This document shows positions 1 to 5,967 of a stretch of 11,093 nt of DNA, in pieces (the stretch's first letter is position 1; each line of letters opens with the position of its first letter). A program made the translations under genes and the position numbers. The DNA comes from a bacterium. GTDB lineage: Bacteria > UBA9089 > CG2-30-40-21. The notes beneath the pieces are model-generated. The model did no database searches and was not told the origin of the DNA. It worked only from the letters and a program-made list of their open reading frames with translations. The DNA is taken from NCBI GenBank assembly GCA_030018795.1, contig JASEHA010000046.1, positions 1 to 11,093 of the forward strand, given 5' to 3'.

Positions 1-122
1 TTACGAATTGAATGCATCAAGTAGTACACAATAAGAGACATGAAAGACGTTGCAACCAGTTTCCCACCTACTCAGAGCACCAGTGCACCAGTTCTCGCGG
101 TATTCTGGTGCCTGGTGCCCTT
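1..122 (-). repeat. composite intergenic repeat, copy 1 (inverted relative to 6831-6951)
   Basis: This stretch downstream of thiL holds no gene. Bases 1-30 match the reverse complement of 6922-6951 at 29 of 30 positions. Bases 91-120 match the reverse complement of 6838-6868 at about 26 of 31 with one gap. The order of the two blocks is the same, so both loci carry one element about 120 bp long in opposite orientations. Bases 77-91 and 105-118 (GCACCAG units against CTGGTGC units) form an inverted repeat that could fold as a hairpin and may help end thiL transcription. The left edge is cut by the window start, so the element may be longer. Confidence 0.75.
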
Positions 123-128
123 GTGTTG

Positions 129-1127
129 TTAATGCCTCAATGCTCGAAAATGCTCATATCCCTGAAATTCCAATGTGTTCTCCAACCCTGCACTTGCAAC
201 CATTATTTGTCCCATCTCAAACTCAACGATCTCACCAATCACTGTTAATGGAACATCCACACAATCAAGTGCCTTTACCATTTGCAATGACATGGTAAAC
301 AATAGCTCATAATCCTCACCGCCTGAAAGGGCAAGATAAAGCTTTTTTATACTCAACTCCCGAGCTACTATTGATACAGCCTCAGATATGGGCAGGTTGT
401 CCTCATATATTCTTACCCCAACCCTGCTTGCCTCAGCCAGTCGGCAGAGATCGATTGATAACCCATCGCTGATGTCTATCATGGCTGTCGGTGAAAGGAG
501 CTGAACTATCTGTCGTGATTCAGTAAGCCTTGGTATTGGCTCAAGGTGCTTTTTTATGACTGTCTGGGCAGATGGGGTATTCAATCCATGCTGGATTGCC
601 GACAGTCCAGCACCAGCATCACCAATGGTATTGGTAACAACGATAACATCCCCCACCCTGGCACCTGAGCGTTGTATCAGATTCTCATGTGATACCTCGC
701 CAGTAAGGGTAATGTTAATCACTATTTTATCGCAAGAAACCGTATCTCCGCCAACAAGCTGGGTATGATACCTCTGACAGATAGCCTGTATGCCATCATA
801 CAAAGACTCAGTAAACGATACCGGGGTATGAGCCGGCATACCCAGCCCTATTACCGCCCATCTGGATATGCCACCCATAGCTGCAATATCACTCATGTTT
901 ACTGCCATGGATTTCCATCCAAGCTGATATGGGGTAATGGTTGGCAAGGTAAAATGCACGCCTTCAACCAGCATATCTGTGGTTATTAGCAGCAGATTGC
1001 CTACAGATGGCTTAACTGCTGCCGCATCATCTCCCACACCAATAATAATATCCTTGGTATAGCTCATGTTGGCTGTAAGACGACTGATCAATCCAATCTC
1101 GCCAATATCAAGAAGCTGGCAGGACAT
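129..1127 (-). CDS. thiL: thiamine-monophosphate kinase ThiL
   Basis: ThiL phosphorylates thiamine monophosphate with ATP to give thiamine diphosphate, the last step of cofactor synthesis, in the cytosol. The 332-residue product has the full motif series of the family: GVGDDAAAV (30-38) and TTDMLVEGVHF (49-59) for Mg/ATP binding, the segment LGWKSMAVNMSDIAAMGG (69-86), LVGGDT (124-129), DISDGLSID (218-226) and SGGEDYELLFT (268-278). Length is normal and no key residue is missing. The ATG at 1127 is preceded by GGGGGAG at about 10 nt spacing, which supports this start. The last residues lie directly beside the repeat at 1-122, so the C-terminal tail (EHFRALRH) may be partly repeat-derived. It appears to be transcribed alone. 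The nearby por operon needs its product, but no shared regulation is visible. Confidence 0.96.
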   Translation of the reverse strand: MSCQLLDIGEIGLISRLTANMSYTKDIIIGVGDDAAAVKPSVGNLLLITTDMLVEGVHFTLPTITPYQLGWKSMAVNMSDIAAMGGISRWAVIGLGMPAHTPVSFTESLYDGIQAICQRYHTQLVGGDTVSCDKIVINITLTGEVSHENLIQRSGARVGDVIVVTNTIGDAGAGLSAIQHGLNTPSAQTVIKKHLEPIPRLTESRQIVQLLSPTAMIDISDGLSIDLCRLAEASRVGVRIYEDNLPISEAVSIVARELSIKKLYLALSGGEDYELLFTMSLQMVKALDCVDVPLTVIGEIVEFEMGQIMVASAGLENTLEFQGYEHFRALRH

Positions 1128-1161
1128 ATGGTAGTTACTCCCCCATGATAAATTTCACCGC

Positions 1162-1198
1162 AGAGACGCAAAAGGCACAAAAAAGTAGAGATGCAAAA
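1162..1198. repeat. degenerate direct repeat of the GAGACGC family
   Basis: The 12-mers AGAGACGCAAAA (1162-1173) and AGAGATGCAAAA (1187-1198) lie 25 bp apart in the spacer between thiL and the toxin gene. They are half-sites of the hairpin repeat found complete at 6962-6987 and nearly complete at 5669-5695. Nothing else is recognisable in 1128-1321. Confidence 0.5.
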
Positions 1199-1321
1199 TT
1201 TTACGACCTGTGTAATTAAAAATTACCACATGAGCAAAAACTGTTTGTATCGAGGGCTATTTATAGATTTAAGCCCTAGCAATTTCACATCTGCTTAATT
1301 TCACAATTAAGCCATCTATTT

Positions 1322-1756
1322 TTACCCAAGAATTTTCAAGAATTGACTAACCGTAACAATTTCTACTCCATGCCTTGATAGTTCATCAATTAACACTAAA
1401 TCTCGTTTAATATCATCATCTCTACTAACAACATATTTTGTTTTTCCTAAAATAGATGTTTCAAGAAACATATTGTCTTTTGTATCTCGACAAAGGCGTA
1501 AATTGCCACTAATTCTAATCTCTTTCCCTCTACCATGCAGAATCTTTAATAAACCATTAACCTCTTTTTTTGTTATTCCATATTTCTTTGAAAACTTTGC
1601 TCGTTCAGTTACTGCTATAAACTCCTCTACCATTTCACGACAATAAACTATTTGAAACCTTCCCCTACGCAACAGATTAATCAATCTTGCAGGAAAACCA
1701 TAAGGATTAATCATTGATGAAATCAATAGATTAGTATCAATTACTGCAGCAAGCAT
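1322..1756 (-). CDS. PIN-domain toxin, putative type II toxin-antitoxin RNase
   Basis: The 144-residue product is a single PIN domain, the metal-dependent ribonuclease fold of VapC-like toxins, closest by pattern to the COG1569-type 'PIN family toxin' group. Visible acidic residues fit the active site: D7 in AVIDTN, E44/E45 in MVEEF, D94 in TKDNMFLE and D113/D114 in SRDDDI. The C-terminal VEIVTVSQFL matches the family's last strand and helix. The start at 1756 follows a GGAAGG-rich Shine-Dalgarno stretch that lies inside the upstream antitoxin gene, and the two genes overlap by 20 bp, implying coupled translation. The gene is clearly more AT-rich than its neighbours, which suggests acquisition by transfer. 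Its RNA target cannot be inferred from sequence. Confidence 0.87.
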   Translation of the reverse strand: MLAAVIDTNLLISSMINPYGFPARLINLLRRGRFQIVYCREMVEEFIAVTERAKFSKKYGITKKEVNGLLKILHGRGKEIRISGNLRLCRDTKDNMFLETSILGKTKYVVSRDDDIKRDLVLIDELSRHGVEIVTVSQFLKILG

Positions 1757-1985
1757 ATCTTTCCTTCCTTACCTCTGCAAGTGCTGCATCAATATCTGCA
1801 TCAATTTCTGCGGGTGTAAATTTTGACATCTTTGTTCGTACTGATGCAAGAGAACGGTCAAATTCCTCTTGCCAACTCTTATCAAGAATATCGTGCAATT
1901 TCATCTTTTTATCGGAGGGAAGAGAATTAACCACATCCACAATATTCTCAAAAGATATTTTTTCTAACGTAAGTGTATTAGCCAT
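1737..1985 (-). CDS. antitoxin partner of the PIN toxin
   Basis: This small acidic protein of 82 residues is encoded immediately upstream of, and overlapping, the PIN toxin. Its role as antitoxin is inferred mainly from that arrangement. The C-terminal half (FTPAEIDADIDAALAEVRKER) is a charged helical segment of the type antitoxins use to cover a PIN active site. The N-terminal part (LTLEKISFENIVDVVNSLPSDKK) has no clear DNA-binding motif by eye. Two ATGs are possible, at 1991 and 1985. AGGAGG lies only 2 nt from the first but 8 nt from the second, so 1985 is preferred. An extended -10-like TGGTATAAA lies just upstream, but it is too close to the ribosome site to be convincing. The pair would normally repress its own transcription. 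Confidence 0.78.
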   Translation of the reverse strand: MANTLTLEKISFENIVDVVNSLPSDKKMKLHDILDKSWQEEFDRSLASVRTKMSKFTPAEIDADIDAALAEVRKERYACCSN

Positions 1986-2058
1986 ATTCATAACCTCCTT
2001 ATTTTTATACCAGTAATAATTTTAGCAACTCGTGTGTTAATGCTATCTTTTTCTGTCT

Positions 2059-2086
2059 CCTGAATTCAGGGATCAGAGGTCAGAGG
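2059..2086. repeat. palindrome plus tandem 7-mer
   Basis: CCTGAATTCAGG (2059-2070) is a perfect 12-bp palindrome. It is followed by TCAGAGG twice in tandem (2073-2079, 2080-2086). Both lie in the spacer between the antitoxin gene and the end of porB. They look like small dispersed-repeat debris; an operator role is possible but unsupported. Confidence 0.45.
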
Positions 2087-2139
2087 ATTGTGCTCAGGTC
2101 GAAATATTGCGTCTTTACATTAGAAAAAGGCAAGAACAA

Positions 2140-2154
2140 AGAGGGATCCCCTCT
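2140..2154 (-). terminator. candidate intrinsic terminator of the por operon
   Basis: On the minus strand, AGAGGG-GAT-CCCTCT forms a 6-bp stem with a 3-nt loop, starting 12 nt after the porB stop codon. A mixed T-rich run follows (TTGTTCTTGCCTTTTT). The position is right for ending the operon. The stem is short and the T-run interrupted, so the call is tentative. Confidence 0.45.
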
Positions 2155-2166
2155 GTCACCCTGCAG

Positions 2167-3087
2167 CTACATCTTGCACAATTCATTAAGCCTTTCCCAA
2201 TCCTGATCAATCCTTGCCTGAATCTCCTCTAAGATGCTTTCATTGCCTGGATTAAAGAGGTGTTTAAATCGTACCTGTTTCTTCATCCAATCGGCGATAG
2301 ATGTTTTTTCCTTGATAGCATGGGTAATCTTATACTTGCCGTTTTCTACCTCATAAAGCGGCCAATAGCATGATGTTATTGCCTCTCGTCCAATCTCAAT
2401 GGTATCCTCTGGCGGGTAACCCCATCCAAGGCGGCAGGGGACAAGGATATTGATAAATGCCGGCCCATCTACAGCAATTGCCTTTTGCACCTTGGTTACT
2501 AAGTCATTCCACATGCTTGGTACTGCCTGAGCAATATATGGAATATTATGAGCAATCATACATGAGGTCATATCCTTTCTGAATTCCCTCTTGCCAGGGA
2601 TAACCTTTCCTGCTGGCGAGGTGGTTGTATGTGCACCCTTTGGGGTAGCACTTGACCTCTGGATACCTGTATTCATATAGGCACCATTGTCAAGGCAGAT
2701 ATAGATCATGTTGTGCCCTCGTTCCATAGCACCGGACAAGGATTGGAAGCCAATATCATACGTTCCGCCGTCACCACCAAGGGCAATAAATTTAATATCT
2801 TTATCCAGCTTGCCTCTTTTCTTGAGTGCTCGATAAGCGGTTTCAACCCCGCTTACAGTTGCGGCTGAATTTTCAAACGCAGAATGGATAAATGGCACCT
2901 TCCAGGCTGTATATGGGAAAATGGTTGTTGTTACCTCAAGACAGCCTGTGGCACACCCTATGACTACAGGCATATTAGCTGCCATCAGTATTTGTCTAAT
3001 AGCAATAGGATGTGCACACCCAGCACATGCCCTATGTCCGCCAGAAAGCAATTCTTGTTTCTTTGATAAGTCTTTTAGTTTAGCCAT
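2167..3087 (-). CDS. porB: pyruvate:ferredoxin oxidoreductase, beta subunit
   Basis: PorB carries the thiamine-diphosphate/Mg site and the proximal [4Fe-4S] cluster of the enzyme that converts pyruvate and CoA to acetyl-CoA, CO2 and reduced ferredoxin. The 306-residue protein has the expected cluster cysteines C21 and C24 (RACAGC), C49 (GCLEV) and C218 (VPCRLGWG). It also has the ThDP motif GGDGGTYDIG (104-113) through DNGAYMNTG (133-141). Length is normal. The start at 3087 follows AGGAGAT and lies 12 nt after the porA stop, so the genes are tightly coupled. It ends with TAG at the place the family normally ends, which is direct evidence that TAG works as a stop here. Substrate specificity among 2-oxoacids is inferred from overall resemblance to PorB, and a related 2-oxoacid is not excluded. 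Confidence 0.95.
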   Translation of the reverse strand: MAKLKDLSKKQELLSGGHRACAGCAHPIAIRQILMAANMPVVIGCATGCLEVTTTIFPYTAWKVPFIHSAFENSAATVSGVETAYRALKKRGKLDKDIKFIALGGDGGTYDIGFQSLSGAMERGHNMIYICLDNGAYMNTGIQRSSATPKGAHTTTSPAGKVIPGKREFRKDMTSCMIAHNIPYIAQAVPSMWNDLVTKVQKAIAVDGPAFINILVPCRLGWGYPPEDTIEIGREAITSCYWPLYEVENGKYKITHAIKEKTSIADWMKKQVRFKHLFNPGNESILEEIQARIDQDWERLNELCKM

Positions 3088-3099
3088 AGTAATCTCCTT

Positions 3100-4278
3100 T
3101 TATTCTCTAACCCCAAGATACTCTGCTGGTCGGTCATTCAATAATCCTCCAGCAGCAACAATCTTCAAGTATTTATACACATCCTGTATCTGCTTCATAT
3201 CTGTATCTCTTCCGCCAAGTCCATAGATATAATTAACTACAATCGGTCTCTCTATCAGGAAATACAAGGCTGCTAAAATCTCACCAAACACGGGTCCGCC
3301 TCTGCCGTTTACTCCATCGCTTCTGTCCATAACTGCAATGGTTTTAACATGTTGCAGGACATCAGCTATTTCCTTAGCCGGAAATGGCCGAAATACCCGT
3401 ATCTTCAAAAGGCCAGCCTTTATTCCCTTATTTCGTAGCTCATCTACCACAACCCTGGCTGTGCCAACAGTTGAGCCAAGAGCGACAATGGCTATTTTAG
3501 CATCCTCAAGCATGTATCCCTCGATAAGGTCATAACCCCGGCCAGAAAGCTGGGCAAATTCCTTACCTATCTCCACAATATGCGGTATAGCCGTATTCAT
3601 TGCCTCTATCTGCTGCCGTTTATGCTCAAAGTAGTAATCAGTAAAGTCAATTGCACCGACTGTGATAGGATGCTCAACATCAAGGATTGAATGCTGCGGT
3701 TTATATTCTCCAATAAACCCCTTTACCTCATCATCACTTAGAAGCTCCATGGTTTCCATCCCATGGCTGATGATAAATCCATCTGTAGTTACCATTATTG
3801 GCAAAAGAACCCTTTCGGCAATCCTGACTGCTTGAATCATATTATCGTATGCCTCTTGAGCATTTTCTGAGAATATCTGAATCCAGCCAGCGTCTCTGGC
3901 ACCCATGGTATCAGAGTGGTCACAATGGATATTAATGGGTGCACTCAAGGCACGATTTACTTCAGCCATAACAATAGGCAGTCTCAAGCCTGATGCAATG
4001 TAAAGCATCTCCCACATCAATCCTAACCCTTGAGATGAGGTTGAGGTCATTGTTCTTGCACCTGCTGCTGCAGAACCAATACAGGCACTCATGGCTGAAT
4101 GCTCTGATTCAGCATTAACAAACTCTGTATCTATTAATCCATCAGCAACAAACGATGAAAATATCTGCACTATCTCTGTAGCCGGGGTTATGGGATAAGC
4201 AGCAACCACATCAGGGTTTATTTGTCTCATCGCCTCAGCCATAGCTTCATTTCCGGTCATAGCTACCCTTTTTGCCAT
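3100..4278 (-). CDS. porA: pyruvate:ferredoxin oxidoreductase, alpha subunit
   Basis: PorA supplies the other half of the thiamine-diphosphate site, including the residue that activates the cofactor's aminopyrimidine ring. The 392-residue product shows YPITPATEIV (28-37), the conserved glutamate in NAESEHSAMS (E57), the loop TMTSTSSQGLGLM (76-88), and GLRLPIVMAEVNRALSAPINIHCDHSD (97-123), all typical of the family. The C-terminal domain II includes VALGSTVGTAR (265-275) and MDRSDGVNGRGGPV (317-330). Length is normal. The start at 4278 has a strong AGGAGG 8 nt upstream. It is third in the operon, followed 12 nt later by porB. The 142-bp gap before it, back to porD, is mostly an inverted-repeat element, which is unusual inside a tight operon. 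Confidence 0.96.
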   Translation of the reverse strand: MAKRVAMTGNEAMAEAMRQINPDVVAAYPITPATEIVQIFSSFVADGLIDTEFVNAESEHSAMSACIGSAAAGARTMTSTSSQGLGLMWEMLYIASGLRLPIVMAEVNRALSAPINIHCDHSDTMGARDAGWIQIFSENAQEAYDNMIQAVRIAERVLLPIMVTTDGFIISHGMETMELLSDDEVKGFIGEYKPQHSILDVEHPITVGAIDFTDYYFEHKRQQIEAMNTAIPHIVEIGKEFAQLSGRGYDLIEGYMLEDAKIAIVALGSTVGTARVVVDELRNKGIKAGLLKIRVFRPFPAKEIADVLQHVKTIAVMDRSDGVNGRGGPVFGEILAALYFLIERPIVVNYIYGLGGRDTDMKQIQDVYKYLKIVAAGGLLNDRPAEYLGVRE

Positions 4279-4326
4279 ATCTTTCCTCCTTACTTTTGTA
4301 AATTACGCGAAGATTAATTACACAGA

Positions 4327-4397
4327 AGAGCACCAGTGCACCTGAACACCAGAGCACCAGTAAAGAATTTAACTAATGCTCTGGTGACTGGTGCTCT
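4327..4397. repeat. nested inverted repeat of GCACCAG units inside the por operon
   Basis: AGAGCACCAGT (4327-4337) is the exact reverse complement of 4387-4397. Nested within, ACCAGAGC (4348-4355) pairs with GCTCTGGT (4378-4385). The transcript would form a long hairpin between porD and porA. The same GCACCAG units occur in the composite repeats at 77-118 and 6838-6868, so this is a relative of that family. It could stabilise or process the mRNA, or act as a partial terminator; the sequence alone does not say which. Confidence 0.75.
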
Positions 4398-4420
4398 AAT
4401 GTTTTAATAGTATCGTGTAA

Positions 4421-4717
4421 TTACCCTCTAATCTCTGATTCAGCAACCATTCTTATGGCTTGAACCTTTGGCGGACATTCCTTAGCACATATGCCGCACC
4501 CCTTACAATGATCAAGGTCAAATCCAGTGATCTTTTCATTCTCTACCCTTATTGATGAATCAGGGCAATAACACCAGCAGGTCAGACAATTTATGCACTT
4601 TTCTGTATCTATGACCGGTCTCATCGTTCTCCATCCGCCGGTTATATACTGCTGTGCTGTTCCACCCTCCAGTATCAATCCACCAATAGGCAATCCCTTC
4701 CATCCTAATGTTTTCAT
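4421..4717 (-). CDS. porD: pyruvate:ferredoxin oxidoreductase, delta (ferredoxin-like) subunit
   Basis: PorD carries the two [4Fe-4S] clusters that pass electrons from the catalytic core to external ferredoxin. The 98-residue protein has two complete cluster motifs: C41-x2-C44-x2-C47-x3-C51-P and C71-x2-C74-x2-C77-x3-C81-P. The N-terminal segment LPIGGLILEGGTAQQYITGGWRTMRPVID (9-37) is the standard PorD lead-in. C49 is an extra cysteine inside the first motif. The start at 4717 follows AGGAGG with 6-nt spacing. It is second in the operon, separated from porG by a 319-bp spacer full of repeats, including four phased 10-bp repeats directly upstream. That spacer could allow separate control, but no convincing promoter was identified in it. 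Confidence 0.95.
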   Translation of the reverse strand: MKTLGWKGLPIGGLILEGGTAQQYITGGWRTMRPVIDTEKCINCLTCWCYCPDSSIRVENEKITGFDLDHCKGCGICAKECPPKVQAIRMVAESEIRG

Positions 4718-4750
4718 GCAAAACCTCCTGACAACTTTCTGTCACAATCC

Positions 4751-4790
4751 TTTTTCATACTTTTTCATACTTTTTCATACTTTTTCATAC
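4751..4790 (-). repeat. four exact tandem 10-bp repeats with phased A-tracts
   Basis: Read on the porD coding strand, GTATGAAAAA is repeated four times without a mismatch, ending about 34 nt upstream of the porD start. The period is close to one DNA helical turn, so the four A5 tracts face the same side. Phased A-tracts are known to bend DNA. The array may affect transcription or may be a simple variable-number repeat. Confidence 0.9.
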
Positions 4791-4845
4791 AAAGAGCAGT
4801 TGCTCTTCGTTCCCTGCTTCTTATGCAACAAACATATAGCCTGCT

Positions 4846-4944
4846 GTCGTGTCAACTCTCAATTGTCAAATAGATGGGATAGATGGGTTAGCACCCATCC
4901 TACAATTATATCATCTCTATGCGACACTGAAGGGTTGACACGAC
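4846..4944. repeat. 99-bp unit with 11-bp perfect terminal inverted repeats and an inner hairpin
   Basis: GTCGTGTCAAC (4846-4856) and GTTGACACGAC (4934-4944) are exact reverse complements. Between them, GATGGGT (4882-4888) and ACCCATC (4893-4899) form a 7-bp stem with a 4-nt loop. A smaller stem, AGAGCA/TGCTCT (4793-4806), lies just outside. Together with the repeats at 4751-4790 and 4947-5040, this fills the whole 319-bp porG-porD spacer; no gene is seen there. Confidence 0.65.
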
Positions 4945-4946
4945 AC

Positions 4947-5040
4947 TACTCGATGTTCAAGTTTTTTGCCACCATTGGCACTTTAGCAGTGAAACGATCT
5001 TATGGTGTCTACTACCTGTCAATCTGAAAGCTTGACTTAC
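4947..5040 (+). repeat. half copy of the 197-bp inverted-repeat element (copy A)
   Basis: The first 50 bases are identical to 6990-7039, and the rest stays similar through 7084, including a stem written GTCAATCT-GAA-AGCTTGAC (5018-5036). The matching segment ends at the stop codon of porG (5037-5039), so the repeat touches or supplies the 3' end of that gene. The right half of the element, present at 7085-7186, is absent here. Confidence 0.85.
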
Positions 5041-5618
5041 TTTTCTCCCTGCACCTCATCATATGCAGCCTTAATAGCCAGAACATTGCTATCTACCATT
5101 TCAGGCTTGGTCTTAAACTTCTTCTCCAGCTTCTTTCTGGTGTCATCAACCATTCTTTCAAAGTTTATCAGCCCGCTGATCTTAACCAATGCCCCAAGCA
5201 TTGGGGTATTAGGTATCTCCTTGCCAAGGCATCGCTTAGATATACCAGAGGCATCAACTGTAAAAACCTTTCGCCCTGTAATCTGCATCTCTCCTCTTAC
5301 CTGTTGAGGGGTTTTTTGTGTATTGATCAGCAGTATACCATCATCAGGCAATCCATTAGTAACATCTATTGCATCCATGAGTGTTGGGTCAAGAACTGCC
5401 ACGAATTGTGGACATTTGACCCCACAATGGATGGTAATAGGTTTATCACTCAATCGATTATAGGATTGAACCGGGGCACCCATTCTTTCAGGTCCATATT
5501 CAGGGAATGCCTGTACATACTTCCCTTCACCAAGGGCAGCATCTGCAAACAAAATAGCAGCCGTCTTTGCCCCCTGTCCTCCCCTTCCATGCCAGCGAAT
5601 TTCAGTAAGTTCCGCCAT
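5037..5618 (-). CDS. porG: pyruvate:ferredoxin oxidoreductase, gamma subunit
   Basis: PorG is the smallest non-ferredoxin subunit of the four-subunit enzyme and completes the CoA-handling part of the complex. The 193-residue protein begins with IRWHGRGGQGAKTAA (7-21), whose GxGGQG loop is the family signature. It continues with YVQAFPEYGPERMGAPVQSYNR (34-55), another hallmark. Length is normal and no residue appears lost. The ATG at 5618 is preceded by AGGAGG at good spacing. It is the first gene of the order porG-porD-porA-porB, known from Thermotoga-type operons, and has a near-consensus promoter about 135-160 bp upstream. Its stop codon lies in the last bases of a dispersed repeat (4947-5040), so the final residues or the stop itself may come from that repeat. 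Confidence 0.95.
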   Translation of the reverse strand: MAELTEIRWHGRGGQGAKTAAILFADAALGEGKYVQAFPEYGPERMGAPVQSYNRLSDKPITIHCGVKCPQFVAVLDPTLMDAIDVTNGLPDDGILLINTQKTPQQVRGEMQITGRKVFTVDASGISKRCLGKEIPNTPMLGALVKISGLINFERMVDDTRKKLEKKFKTKPEMVDSNVLAIKAAYDEVQGEK

Positions 5619-5668
5619 ACCTTTCCTCCTTTATTCATGTAGTAAGCACCGTTGTGCATGTCTTTAAG

Positions 5669-5695
5669 TAGAGACGCAATATTTTTGCATCTCTA
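5669..5695. repeat. GAGACGC-family hairpin in the porG leader
   Basis: TAGAGACGCAA (5669-5679) pairs with TTGCATCTCTA (5685-5695) with one wobble. It lies between the porG promoter and start codon, so it would be transcribed in the 5' leader. A second small palindrome, GGGTCT-AA-AGACCC, is at 5710-5723. The same hairpin family occurs perfectly at 6962-6987. Confidence 0.75.
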
Positions 5696-5751
5696 TAATT
5701 TTTTATATCGGGTCTAAAGACCCTCACTACAGACTATATTCCAAGTAAATT

Positions 5752-5780
5752 ATTATACCATTTTTATGGCTTTTTTTCAA
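5752..5780 (-). promoter_or_regulatory. promoter of the por operon
   Basis: On the minus strand, TTGAAA (5780-5775) is separated by 17 nt from TATAAT (5757-5752). The -10 is perfect and the -35 has five of six consensus bases. It faces porG and would give a leader of about 125 nt containing two short hairpins. Confidence 0.72.
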
Positions 5781-5876
5781 CTGTTATTTTACCTCTGTGT
5801 CCTGAAATTTTTGGTATTCTTTGCAGTGGGGAAGATATGAGCTAAAACCTTGTCCTGGTTTTATCGAATATTCAGA

Positions 5877-5905
5877 TTGACATATGTCTTCATATATGAT
5901 ATATT
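5877..5905 (+). promoter_or_regulatory. promoter of larB
   Basis: TTGACA (5877-5882), a perfect -35, is separated by 17 nt from TATATT (5900-5905), which has five of six -10 bases. It points at larB, whose start is 63 nt downstream of the -10. Together with the por promoter it makes 5619-5967 a divergent control region. Confidence 0.7.
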
Positions 5906-5912
5906 TTTATTT

Positions 5913-5951
5913 GTAAGCGTTCAACTCTTCTTCTAATATCTGAACGTTTAC
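5913..5951. promoter_or_regulatory. inverted repeat in the larB leader, possible operator or RNA stem
   Basis: GTAAGCGTTCA (5913-5923) and TGAACGTTTAC (5941-5951) are reverse complements at 10 of 11 positions, the exception being a pair that can wobble as G-U in RNA. It starts 8 nt after the -10 box and ends 4 nt before the AAAGGAG ribosome site. It is well placed for a repressor site or a leader hairpin affecting translation. No known riboswitch was recognised. Confidence 0.5.
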
Positions 5952-5967
5952 GCCAAAGGAGTATCAA

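Noticed and set aside
1..126. CRISPR-like array of GCACCAG units here and at 4327-4397
   Set aside because: The units are inverted and irregularly spaced, with no constant-length repeats and spacers and no cas genes.
1986..1991. ATG at 1991 as the antitoxin start
   Set aside because: It lies only 2 nt from AGGAGG; the ATG at 1985 has an 8-nt spacing.
4593..5027. 144-codon plus-strand open frame
   Set aside because: It lies antisense to porD and then runs through tandem and inverted repeats; no protein-like features.
4718..5036. Small RNA or riboswitch in the porG-porD spacer
   Set aside because: Its stems are explained by repeats that also occur elsewhere, and no known riboswitch core was recognised.
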